Assembly: GCA_003131625.1 (NCBI GenBank)
Contig: PKVY01000059.1
Span: 62,001 to 126,000, forward strand
Source of the DNA: Acidobacterium sp.
GTDB lineage: Bacteria; Acidobacteriota; Terriglobia; Terriglobales; Acidobacteriaceae
Reading direction: 5' to 3'
Length of the DNA stretch: 64,000 nucleotides
Shown here: piece by piece, positions 34,642 to 43,110 of the stretch
Layout of the letters: every line of letters begins with the position of its first letter
How positions within the stretch are numbered: the stretch's first letter is position 1
Program-made: the position numbers and the translations under genes
Notes under the pieces: generated by a model
Database searches by the model: none
The model's input: the letters and a program-made list of their open reading frames with translations, nothing else
Told to the model about the DNA's origin: nothing

Positions 34642-35508
34642 ATGTCAATCATCGATCAATCCATTTATCACAGGAAAAGCGGAGAGCCTCTACCCGATGG
34701 CTTTGTACTCACGCCCGGCGGGTATCGCCATCAGTCTCTCGTACATCATGTACCTCAAGGCCACAAGGTGCGCCGCCGCAAGCAGGAACTGCAAATAGTC
34801 CACCGTAGCTCCCAGCGCATCGTTGCCAGGCATAGCATCGCCCCGGAAAATGAACTGAACGTAGTCATTCCTGGCCTCGGGTCCGGCTGGGTCACGTCTG
34901 TTTCCTGGCTCGACCCAACCGGCGACACGATTTCTCAGTTTGCGACCACGTGGACCGTTCCGCCTGCTCCCTCGACAGGCGACCAAGGACAGACCATATT
35001 TCTGTTTAACGGTCTGCAGAACCCCACAGCTTCTAGCCTTCTCCAGCCAGTTCTTCAATGGGGAGCCTCGCAGGCTGGCGGCGGGGCCTACTGGAGCATT
35101 TCCAACTGGTACATCGACGACTCCGGCCACGTAACACATTCCGATTTCCTTCAAGTGCCATCAGGCCAGGTTCTGACCGGTATCGTGGCGCTCAGACAGG
35201 AGTCCGGAGGTCTATGCACATACACAGTCGGGTTTGACGGGTACTCCTATCTCGACTTGGCTGCTAGCGGCGTCGATCCCTCCCCGCTAGCTGTCGAAGT
35301 CTTGGAGTCCTACCAAATCGGCGACTGCACGGAGTACCCGAACACGCCGTCCACGTCCATGTCCTCAATCTTTATCGCCGCCGATGGAACAGAACCGAAC
35401 ATCATCTGGACTCCTCACAGCCAAAATACCGGCTGCCAAGAGCATTGCGTCGTGACAAACACCGCGAACCCAGGCGGAGCCGTCGAAATCTATTACTCCG
35501 GGGCGTGA
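34642..35508 (+). CDS. Tryptophan-rich beta protein of unnamed family
   Basis: 288 aa, starting 9 nt after the FN3 protein stop and surely co-transcribed. The first 60 residues are basic and variable. The remainder carries a conserved-looking pattern, ATTWTVPPAPS, QTIFLFNGLQN, LQPVLQWG and YWSISNWYID, which I recall from unnamed secreted proteins of bacteria and basidiomycete fungi. No signal peptide is visible. A beta-sandwich or lectin-like fold is likely. No catalytic residue set was identified, and a glutamic-peptidase assignment is not supported. Confidence 0.65.
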   Translation: MSIIDQSIYHRKSGEPLPDGFVLTPGGYRHQSLVHHVPQGHKVRRRKQELQIVHRSSQRIVARHSIAPENELNVVIPGLGSGWVTSVSWLDPTGDTISQFATTWTVPPAPSTGDQGQTIFLFNGLQNPTASSLLQPVLQWGASQAGGGAYWSISNWYIDDSGHVTHSDFLQVPSGQVLTGIVALRQESGGLCTYTVGFDGYSYLDLAASGVDPSPLAVEVLESYQIGDCTEYPNTPSTSMSSIFIAADGTEPNIIWTPHSQNTGCQEHCVVTNTANPGGAVEIYYSGA

Positions 35509-35758
35509 CACGATTCGGCCGGCATGACAATGGAAATTCGGAGCGATCTGAGCTGAGACCGCGGATCATTCAGTGTTTTAGTGCATGATCGGTGAGACAC
35601 ATTCTGCGTTTGATCTCGGAGGCGTAGCGAGGGTTGATTCCGATATGAGTAGTCATGGAAGATCCATGTCCTTTGCCTAGCTTTGGGCGGGCATGCGCTA
35701 CCACAAGGGAGGCCGAGGAACATCCTGGGCGTCCTAGATTCGATTGGAGAATACCGCC

Positions 35759-37066
35759 ATGAGTCAAACGAACGACCCAAACAAACCCGCGACCGCTGAC
35801 GACTACAACGCCCAGAAGGCTCTCGACGCCGCGCAGGCCGATGCCCTCGACGCCAAGGCTCGCCTCATTGCATCCCAGAAAGCCCTCGCCAAAGCTCAGG
35901 CTGCCGACGATCCGGCCGCCGCGCAACTGGCCGTTGCCACCCAGGTTGCCAACATCGCCGCGCAGCAAAAGGCGCTATTCGACTCTCGAGCCGCCATCCT
36001 TAAAAACAACTTCACTGTTCCCGAGTCAGGCTTCACGGGCACCGTCACCGCCAATGACAAAGCCGGCACCTTCGAGGCCACGCTTCTGGCCGCGCGCGCC
36101 GCCAACACTGCTGCCACAGGCATCTCCGATCAGATCAAAACCGCGCGCCACGCCAGCGGCAGCATCGTCCTCTACGGCACCTCCGACCTGCCCGACTTCC
36201 AGCCCCTCATCGCCTTCCAGGCGCAGTACAACGCCATCAACCAGACTCTGCTCTCTGCCATCGCCGAAATCGACGCAAGGATGGGTGGCCTCGCGAAATT
36301 CGATATTCATAACGAAGCGGCTTTCACTCCGGCCGTCATCGGCGCCGCTTTCGACGCAGCCAACAAGCTTCTCGGCTACTTCCGCACCGACTACACCATC
36401 CAGGGGGTGTCCGTGACCGCCGATGATGCGCTCCTCGTCAACGCCCTCGCTGATGCCCTGCGCCTGAAGAGCGTTACGGTCACCATGCCCGCTCTCTTCA
36501 ATGCTCCCGCCCTCATGAACGACTCACCCATCGTGCAGAATCTGGTCACTCTAGCCGACCTTCGTTCCAAACTTCAGCAGAAAGTGGACGTGGCCAATGC
36601 GCAGGCCGAAGGTCTCACCAAACTCGCTTCCACCGAAGCCGACGCAGCAAAGAAAAGCGAAGAAACCAACGGCGCCGCCGACCTCAAGGCCCTTGGCGAC
36701 CAAGGCAAAGCCGCCCTCGCCCTCTATGACGGCCTCATCGCCAAACTCACAACCCCCGACGACAAAGCCAAAGTCCCGCTCACCGCCATCATCCAGCAGG
36801 AGGCGGTCCGCGCCGCGCTGAAAGCCGGCGCCAACCTCCTCGTCGCCAAAGTCTCCGCCGCCGGCGGCTCTTGGTACACGAAGAAAAACTTCTGGACCTT
36901 CTTCGGCGGAATGCCTTTCTACACCATGGGCGGCGTCGTCGTTCATTACAACCTCCTCGACGGCCGCACCGGCGCTGTCCTCGCCGCCGGAGCCATCCCC
37001 ATCGATGGGGGCTTCTTCAAAATCGGTAAGCTCCCCGAAGCCCTGTCCAAACCGCCACAGCAATAA
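35759..37066 (+). CDS. Alanine-rich helical protein of unknown function
   Basis: 435 aa. Residues 10-75 are Ala-rich coiled coil (AQKALDAAQADALDAKARLI), followed by mixed regions and further long helices (residues 260-330). The C-terminus is more hydrophobic (FGGMPFYTMGGVVVHYNLLD). The ATG at 35759 follows a GGAGA site. The wobble position is strongly C-rich (ctc, gcc, atc), unlike the G-rich core genes and the genes just upstream, which suggests a different origin. The trypsin-like peptidase starts 14 nt downstream, so the two form a unit. Function unknown; it could be partner, target or inhibitor of the peptidase. Confidence 0.7.
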   Translation: MSQTNDPNKPATADDYNAQKALDAAQADALDAKARLIASQKALAKAQAADDPAAAQLAVATQVANIAAQQKALFDSRAAILKNNFTVPESGFTGTVTANDKAGTFEATLLAARAANTAATGISDQIKTARHASGSIVLYGTSDLPDFQPLIAFQAQYNAINQTLLSAIAEIDARMGGLAKFDIHNEAAFTPAVIGAAFDAANKLLGYFRTDYTIQGVSVTADDALLVNALADALRLKSVTVTMPALFNAPALMNDSPIVQNLVTLADLRSKLQQKVDVANAQAEGLTKLASTEADAAKKSEETNGAADLKALGDQGKAALALYDGLIAKLTTPDDKAKVPLTAIIQQEAVRAALKAGANLLVAKVSAAGGSWYTKKNFWTFFGGMPFYTMGGVVVHYNLLDGRTGAVLAAGAIPIDGGFFKIGKLPEALSKPPQQ

Positions 37067-37080
37067 GAAAAGCCCCGGCT

Positions 37081-38262
37081 ATGGATCAGCGTCAGTCACG
37101 CATCGCCGCCTACGTTCGCGAAATCGCCCGCCGCGATGGCCGCACCCTCGACAGCTTTGAAGTCCGCCCCCCCCAGTTGCCCGCTGTCTCCATCGGTGAC
37201 CTCGTCCTCGGCGTGCGCCTTTCCGGCAAGCCGCGCGACGTTGCTCCGATCAAAGCCCTCGAGTCTCAGCTCCGTCCTCCGCTGGCCATCCTCGGCGGAA
37301 GCAAGCCTGCAGGCGCGAAGCGCACCAAGGCCGCCCGCGCTCCCCACGTCGACCTCCCGCTGGCCGCCGTCTCCCCGGACCTCTCCATCACTCCCGAAGC
37401 CGCCGACGCCTTCCAGCGCGCCCTCGCCGACAAACCCATCTCCTCCCAGGACGCCAATCACCTCGAAAGTGTCATCATTCCCACCCTCCGCCCGGCATTC
37501 GACATCATCGACGAAACCTACGCCCAACTCCCCGGCGACTGGGATCCCTGGAATCGCGCCCGCGCCACCGTCGAGCCTCTCCTCCGCGGCGTCGGCCGCC
37601 TCCAGCTCACCGGCCATCCCAGCTATACCCTCGTCGGTACCGGTTTCGTCTGCGGACCCAATACCATTGTCACCAACCGTCATGTCGCCCAGATCTTCGT
37701 CCAAGGCATCGCCGCCGGAAACCAGCTAACCTTCTCCCCCGGCGTCACCTGCGCCATAGAGATGCTCGCTGAAGTCGGCTCTCCCAAATCTCTCCCCCTT
37801 AACGTCACCCAGCCTCTCGTTGTCTCCACGCTGTGGGACATCGCGCTCCTCCGTGTCGACGCACTGCCCGCCGGCGTTTCCCCCCTGCCCCTGGCCGGCG
37901 CCGCACCCGCCTCCCTTGCCGGAGGTATAGCCACCATTGTCGGTTACCCCTCCTACGACCCCTACGAGAGCTTCGTCGATCAGGCAAACATCTTCCGCGC
38001 CATCTTCGACCGCAAGCGCTTCCAGCCCGGCCGCCTCAACGGCCGCACCGACGTCTCCTCCTTCGGCCGCACCGTCAGCGCCATCGCACACGACTGCTCT
38101 ACCCTCGGCGGCAACTCCGGTTCCGCCCTCATCTCCGCCGAACCCGTCCACGTCGTCGGAATTCACTTCTCCGGCATCACGCACCTCTCCAACTACGCCA
38201 TCCCGACCTGGGAGCTCAAGTCCGACCCCGCATTCGCCGGGCAACACTTCAACTTCGTCTGA
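37081..38262 (+). CDS. Trypsin-like serine peptidase
   Basis: 393 aa. Residues 1-175 are an N-terminal region of unknown function (Pro/Ala-rich, with PPLAILGGSKPAGAKR). The chymotrypsin-fold domain follows with His201 (VTNRHVAQIF), Asp253 (TLWDIALLRVD) and Ser346 (LGGNSGSALI), the complete S1 triad, plus VVGIHFSG as the end of the barrel. No signal peptide is seen, so it is probably cytoplasmic, as with the trypsin modules of bacterial conflict systems. It shares C-rich wobble use with the helical protein 14 nt upstream. Confidence 0.85.
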   Translation: MDQRQSRIAAYVREIARRDGRTLDSFEVRPPQLPAVSIGDLVLGVRLSGKPRDVAPIKALESQLRPPLAILGGSKPAGAKRTKAARAPHVDLPLAAVSPDLSITPEAADAFQRALADKPISSQDANHLESVIIPTLRPAFDIIDETYAQLPGDWDPWNRARATVEPLLRGVGRLQLTGHPSYTLVGTGFVCGPNTIVTNRHVAQIFVQGIAAGNQLTFSPGVTCAIEMLAEVGSPKSLPLNVTQPLVVSTLWDIALLRVDALPAGVSPLPLAGAAPASLAGGIATIVGYPSYDPYESFVDQANIFRAIFDRKRFQPGRLNGRTDVSSFGRTVSAIAHDCSTLGGNSGSALISAEPVHVVGIHFSGITHLSNYAIPTWELKSDPAFAGQHFNFV

Positions 38263-38912
38263 GCTGGTAGGACCTCGCCTCCCCTAGACGGAGACAGGCG
38301 CTGCGGCGGGGAAACGCACAGCGAGAAATCATGCAGCACCGTAACCCCTTCAACTCGCTCGGCTTATAGGCGATTTTGTGGATCGACACTGAAAAACGGG
38401 GCCAAGGTCTAGCGATCTGCCAGAGGCTGTCAATGAGCGTTTAATCGCTTATTTTCATAGACATTGGGACGGACCATTGGGCCTTCGTAGGTCACGCATT
38501 CGAAGCCGCCCTCACGCCATTCGCACTATTTCATGGTGCCCGGAGGGGGACTTGAACCCCCACGACCGGTTAAGGTCTGCGGATTTTAAGTCTCTCAAGA
38601 ATGCCGTAAGTCTATGATAAATAGGCGAAATTTGGCGTAATGTTGAATTTCCGCAAGTGACAGTCTATCAGTAATTTAGCTCAATTCTCCGTAATCAAGC
38701 CAAACTGATGGCTGTACCCGAATCTGTACCCGAATCCTGGACAGATGACACTTTCCAGATCCTATTCCTCGGCCTCCCCCTTGCCTGCTAATCGCAAGGT
38801 AATCCTTCTATTATGAATGGATAGGCATTCAAGAAAATTGACTGAATCCGCTGCGGGTGGCCAGGTTCGATGCCAAGAGCGCCGAGATCTTGCAGGGGGT
38901 TCGGAGGTTGCA
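38263..38912. other. 650-bp element junction without a gene
   Basis: The gap holds the second tRNA-Leu fragment (38534-38592), an AT-rich stretch after it, and a short tandem repeat at about 38711-38737 (two copies of gtacccgaatc with a spacer base). No coding frame with family motifs is seen. The repeat could be an integrase arm site or integrase-gene remnant, but nothing confirms it. Confidence 0.5.
38534..38592 (-). tRNA. Second 3' fragment of a tRNA-Leu(UAA)
   Basis: On the minus strand: GACTTAAAATCCGC (anticodon loop and 3' stem strand), a variable arm, GGGGGTTCAAGTCCCCC, TCCGGGCACCA. The first 31 bases on the plus strand (from tggtgcccgg) are identical to those at 24794. The shared ctgcggattttaagtc core recurs too, but the variable arm differs, so this came from a different allele or element. 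The 5' half of the tRNA is absent. It delimits a 13.7-kb segment together with the fragment at 24794. Confidence 0.8.
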
Positions 38913-40016
38913 GTGAGCGCAAGCCGGAATTCCACCCCGCTATACGAAGCCATCCGCAGTTTGGTGTTGTCGGCTCGTCAGAGCGCCGCGCGCGGCGTTA
39001 ACCTGCTTCAGGTATACACCAACTACGAGATTGGCCGACGTATCTTCGAGCAGGAACAGCAGGGCGCCGACCGCGCTCAATATGGCAAGGAGATCGTCCG
39101 TGAACTGGCTACCCGGCTGACCGGCGAGTTCGGAAGCGGTTTCTCGAAGTCCAATCTTGAATATATGCGCCGGTTTTATCTTGCCTATCCGGGGCGAACA
39201 CCACAGATTGCCCAGACGGCGTCTGGGCAATTCCCAGCTTTCGCAATCGCCCAGACAGTGTCTGGGCAATCCCAGGATGCCAGCGGCCAATCGCAGCCGC
39301 CTTTTTCTCTGAGTTGGTCACACTATGTATTCCTGATCGGTCTCAAAGAGGAGGAACGCAACTTCTACGAGATTGAGGCAGCCCAGCAGGGTTGGACTCT
39401 GCGCGAACTCCGACGCCAATTCGATGCCGGCCTCTATGAGCGGCTGGCTCTCAGCCGCAACAAGCAGGCGATCCGCGACCTGGCACGGCAGGGGCAGCAC
39501 GTCGCCAAGCCGCAAGACCTGCTCAAAGACCCTTACGTGCTGGAGTTTCTCGGCATTGAAGAGAAGGCCCGCTACTCCGAGTCCGATCTGGAGTCGGCCA
39601 TTGTCACCCACATTGAAAACTTTCTGCTCGAATTGGGAAAGGGATTCCTTTTTGAAGCCCGGCAAAAGCGGTTCACCTTCGACGAAGAGCACTTCTTCGT
39701 CGATTTGGTGCTCTACAACCGCCTGCTCCGGAGCTACGTGCTTATCGACCTGAAAATTGGCAAGCTCTCGCATCAGGACCTAGGCCAGATGCAGATGTAC
39801 GTCAACTACTTTGACCGCCACGTCAGGACGGAAGCAGAAAACCACACAATCGGCATCGTCCTTTGCAAGAAGGAGAACTCCGCTCTGGTCGAGATTACTC
39901 TCCCAAAAGATGCCAATATTCACGCTCGCGAATACCAACTCTACTTGCCCAGCAAGGAAGAACTGCAACAAAAGCTCGTGGAATGGACGGGAGAGCAGGA
40001 TGGGCCTGTTGAGTAA
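38913..40016 (+). CDS. DUF1016/YhcG-family PDDEXK nuclease
   Basis: 367 aa. The N-terminal DUF1016 helical domain contains YEIGRRIFEQEQQGADRAQY, then YMRRFYLAYP, and continues after a linker with LSWSHYVFLIGLK. The C-terminal nuclease domain has FVDLVLYNRLLRSYVLIDLK (the PDDEXK core, D...D-x-K), QMQMYVNYFD and GIVLCKKE. Family members are restriction-like nucleases found in defence islands and mobile elements. The GTG at 38913 after GGAGG is preferred to the ATG at 38817, which adds 32 unusual residues. Residues 98-129 are a repeated linker from palindromic DNA. It precedes the BREX-like cassette on the same strand. Confidence 0.88.
   Translation: MSASRNSTPLYEAIRSLVLSARQSAARGVNLLQVYTNYEIGRRIFEQEQQGADRAQYGKEIVRELATRLTGEFGSGFSKSNLEYMRRFYLAYPGRTPQIAQTASGQFPAFAIAQTVSGQSQDASGQSQPPFSLSWSHYVFLIGLKEEERNFYEIEAAQQGWTLRELRRQFDAGLYERLALSRNKQAIRDLARQGQHVAKPQDLLKDPYVLEFLGIEEKARYSESDLESAIVTHIENFLLELGKGFLFEARQKRFTFDEEHFFVDLVLYNRLLRSYVLIDLKIGKLSHQDLGQMQMYVNYFDRHVRTEAENHTIGIVLCKKENSALVEITLPKDANIHAREYQLYLPSKEELQQKLVEWTGEQDGPVE
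39208..39270. repeat. Two near-identical palindromes inside the DUF1016 gene
   Basis: Positions 39208-39230 form a perfect hairpin (ttgcccagac, loop ggc, gtctgggcaa). Positions 39246-39270 repeat it with one G-U pair and loop agt. They encode IAQTASGQ and IAQTVSGQ in a linker between the helical domain halves. A third partial copy reads DASGQSQ. Confidence 0.85.
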
Positions 40017-40145
40017 AACCGAGAGGAACGCGAAACGATGTCGGCACGGGATGACGGCTAGTTGGAAGCTTGCTACACGGGGGCTCGAAGTTCAGTAACC
40101 GGCAGGTAATTCAGCGACAAACTTATCCATTGGAGGACAGCAACA

Positions 40146-40280
40146 ATGCAACGTCCTGATCTGCTGGAGCATAATTGTTCAACGGGTTTCGACACAAAAC
40201 TTCAACACGAAAATAGGAACGCGACTGCTCTCTTTGGGTTCTGTGCACTACCGAGAAGCAGGTCGGCCTTGGAAAAATGA
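40146..40280 (+). CDS. Possible 44-aa leader peptide before the BREX-like cassette
   Basis: The frame starts at an ATG after TTGGAGGACAGCAACA, a good ribosome site, and ends 43 nt before the DUF499 gene. The peptide begins MQRPDLLEHNCSTGFDT and has no family match. It may be a real small protein, a regulatory leader or chance. The rest of the 40017-40323 gap shows no gene and probably holds the cassette promoter. Confidence 0.25.
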   Translation: MQRPDLLEHNCSTGFDTKLQHENRNATALFGFCALPRSRSALEK

Positions 40281-40323
40281 CCTCACGAAATCCGACCCAA
40301 AATGCAGAAATGGTGAACTTGAC

Positions 40324-43110
40324 ATGGCACATCTCGAATTAAGGCAAGAGTTTCAGGGCCGCCACATGCGTGGGACAGCAATTGAGCTGTCGAACCGCCA
40401 GAACACGGGATGGGCTCAAAGCCAGAACGCTTCTGCCATTCTTGAGATCACTTACCCGAGCTCCGATGTACGCAGAGCACTCGAAGCAGTATCGACCAGT
40501 TCATCTGGCAAGTCCGTCGTCATGATCGGCCAACGAGGCAGTGGCAAGTCTCACATCATGGCTTTAATACACTACGCATTTGAGTCCCCGGAGGCAGTCG
40601 AACAATGGGCCAGTAGTTGGGGGACTCGACTTGCTCTGCCTAAACTGGCCGAACTCAAGTTGCAGAGGGGTTTCAAAGCAATCTCTGAAACCCTTTCGAA
40701 CGCGGAATTCCCAGTTCTGTGGGATGTACTCTTTGAGCGGCATCCACGAGGGGCATACTACAGAGGCCGCTTTGAGCAGTCCGGGAGTCTCGTTCCGTCA
40801 AAATCGCTGATCCAAGATATGTTCGGCGAGCAGAAAACCGCACTGATTTTGGACGAACTTCAAACATGGTACGACGGCCTCCACAACGAGCCAGGTCCAG
40901 AGGGGAAGAAGCATCTGCAATGGGCGTTCAATTTCATTCAGATTCTTTCCGAGATTGCAGAAGACCGGCCGGATCTGTTTAGCCTGATAGTTTCAGTTCG
41001 CGATAATACAACGGATGCTTTTCAGCAGATTCATCGAAAAGGTCCAGTTGTCATCGATTTTAAGGGGGAGACCGCACGAGAGGATCGCAAGCGCCTGGTC
41101 TTGCACCGTCTTTTCAAGAATAGGAGCAACATACCGTCAGCCACTATTGAGCAAACGGTTTCAGTGTACGCGAAAGAGCGCAATCGCTTACTTTTCGCCG
41201 AGCGAAGTCCCGCAGACCAGACGAGGCTTGCTGAAGAATGCGTGGAGTGTTGGCCCTACTCCCCGGAATTGCTCAGCCTGCTTGAAGATCAGATTCTTAT
41301 GGCAGCAGCAGCCCAAGACAGTCGAGACTTCATAAGAATGCTGGCGGAGGTTTTTCGTGCGCGGAGCGCTTCCACCTCTATCATCACCCCAGCCGACTTC
41401 TCAATTGACGATGATGAATGTGGCGTAACGACGCTCATTGACTCATTTGCAACGAGTGCTGATCAAGAGCGCCTCCGTGAAAAGGCAATAAGAAATCTGA
41501 GCGCACTGAAAGAAGCAAATGTTGCAGCCCCTCACATGCGGGAAGTGATTTCTAGTATCTGGGTGCGCTCGCTCTCCTCTGTACAAGCCGGAGGCGCTAC
41601 CCGACGCGAGGTTCAGCTAGATCTCACCAGCACAATTCCTGTCGATGACAACGCTTTTACCGCGGAGCTCGCAGAGATCGTCGAGAACAGTTTCAATATT
41701 CACGAAGGAGGCTTGCACGAGAAAAGATATTGCTTCCGTCTTCCCGAGAATCCAGAGTCCAAACTGAAGGCTTGGGCACGCAATGACCGCGCGTTTGATC
41801 CGCAGACAGCCACCGCCCCAGGACTAATGGCGATTGGACGCGACCAAGAATTCCTTTGCAAATTCATAAACCATTATTTGAAAACACCCGACCTTGCAAG
41901 AGAGCTTCCTTCGCAAGTTGTTGTCCTTGATGTGAACTGGGCAAACGCGCCTTGGGCGAACATACAGCAGCAAGAGCAGCCCGCAAGCTGGACTGAAAAG
42001 GGAAAACCCGTCTTGATAGTTCTGCCATGTTCCCCCGGAGATGTTTCTGGGGTATTGGGACCGTGGCTCGTGAACTATGTACCGCAGAACCGAAATATGA
42101 TTCGCTTCTTACTTCCCAAAGCAGACCAACCCGAAATCTATGCGGATCGCAGTCTATTGATTACGGCAAGGTGCGCACTCTTAGCGCGAGAGTGGCAGCA
42201 GACTGAACCTCAGTACCGAGACATGCAAAAGCGATTCGAAGCTGCACTGTCAACAGACCTCAAGAGTCGCTTTGATCGCTACGCTCTTCTGGCAACGTGG
42301 AATTTTCAAACGCCTTCTGCGTGCACATTCCATGTTGATTCCCATGGAGCCACAGGATCGGATATTTCCGCTGGCGTGGAAAGGCATGTGCGAGAGAACC
42401 ACTTTGCTCCAGAGGACTTTGAAAAGATCACATTGGAAGCGGCAGGCCGGGGCGATACCATGCGCCAACTGTTGACGCAGCTTCGAGAGCCACCGTTGCC
42501 TGGAGAACTTGCAATCCCTTACCTTGGCGATCTCCCTATTTTCGAGAACGTTCTTCGTATCGTCGCCAAAGGAAAAATTGCTGTGAATGCGGGCGGACGT
42601 TGGTACGGCCGGGAGCCGGACGAGTCCTATGAAACCGCAGACGTGCGGCTTCGCCAAAGGCTCGGAGCTTTTAGCGGACAGGCCATGCTGGCAGTTCAGC
42701 TTGGTGACGTTTCTCAGGTTGGCGGCGGCGGCGTGGCCGTTCCAGCCAATCCAACGCAGCCAATCCCTCAGCCACTTACTCCATATACGCCACAGCCTCT
42801 GCCTGGCGGAGGAACACCCCCGAGTGGAACACAGCAACCGCCGCCATTTGTTCCTACGCCGATACCTATCCCAGATCCAGTGCCGGCACCTCCGGTTGTT
42901 CGACGCTCTATGGGAGCCAAGACAGGGATTAACCTGCTTGGCGATCTCGAAAAATGGGCGCTACCAGACAACCAAAAGGCAACACAAGCTTCGCTCACTT
43001 TCAATGGGTTGACGGTCAAGGAAATTCGCGACTTGTGCCTGAAGCTTCCGCCAAAGCTACAGGCCGAGCTCCAGGTAATCCTTCCGCCTGAGAATGGAAA
43101 TGCTTCATGA
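40324..43110 (+). CDS. DUF499-family AAA ATPase (BrxC/PglY-like)
   Basis: 928 aa. Walker A lies at residues 69-77 (GQRGSGKSH) and Walker B is TALILDELQTW, followed by SLIVSVRDNTTDAFQQI, typical of large DUF499 ATPases found with DNA-modification defence loci. The middle is mostly helical. Residues 810-880 are a proline-rich linker (QPLTPYTPQPLPGGGTPP), and the last 60 residues are a small helical end (LLGDLEKWALPDNQKAT). The ATG at 40324 is preferred to upstream alternative codons. Its stop overlaps the PglZ-like start as ATGA, so translation is coupled. Role by analogy: ATP-dependent core subunit of a BREX-like phage defence complex. Confidence 0.85.
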   Translation: MAHLELRQEFQGRHMRGTAIELSNRQNTGWAQSQNASAILEITYPSSDVRRALEAVSTSSSGKSVVMIGQRGSGKSHIMALIHYAFESPEAVEQWASSWGTRLALPKLAELKLQRGFKAISETLSNAEFPVLWDVLFERHPRGAYYRGRFEQSGSLVPSKSLIQDMFGEQKTALILDELQTWYDGLHNEPGPEGKKHLQWAFNFIQILSEIAEDRPDLFSLIVSVRDNTTDAFQQIHRKGPVVIDFKGETAREDRKRLVLHRLFKNRSNIPSATIEQTVSVYAKERNRLLFAERSPADQTRLAEECVECWPYSPELLSLLEDQILMAAAAQDSRDFIRMLAEVFRARSASTSIITPADFSIDDDECGVTTLIDSFATSADQERLREKAIRNLSALKEANVAAPHMREVISSIWVRSLSSVQAGGATRREVQLDLTSTIPVDDNAFTAELAEIVENSFNIHEGGLHEKRYCFRLPENPESKLKAWARNDRAFDPQTATAPGLMAIGRDQEFLCKFINHYLKTPDLARELPSQVVVLDVNWANAPWANIQQQEQPASWTEKGKPVLIVLPCSPGDVSGVLGPWLVNYVPQNRNMIRFLLPKADQPEIYADRSLLITARCALLAREWQQTEPQYRDMQKRFEAALSTDLKSRFDRYALLATWNFQTPSACTFHVDSHGATGSDISAGVERHVRENHFAPEDFEKITLEAAGRGDTMRQLLTQLREPPLPGELAIPYLGDLPIFENVLRIVAKGKIAVNAGGRWYGREPDESYETADVRLRQRLGAFSGQAMLAVQLGDVSQVGGGGVAVPANPTQPIPQPLTPYTPQPLPGGGTPPSGTQQPPPFVPTPIPIPDPVPAPPVVRRSMGAKTGINLLGDLEKWALPDNQKATQASLTFNGLTVKEIRDLCLKLPPKLQAELQVILPPENGNAS

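Noticed and set aside
34642-35508. Glutamic (G1) peptidase
   Set aside because: Tryptophan- and beta-rich composition is suggestive, but the catalytic Gln/Glu pair in family context could not be placed.
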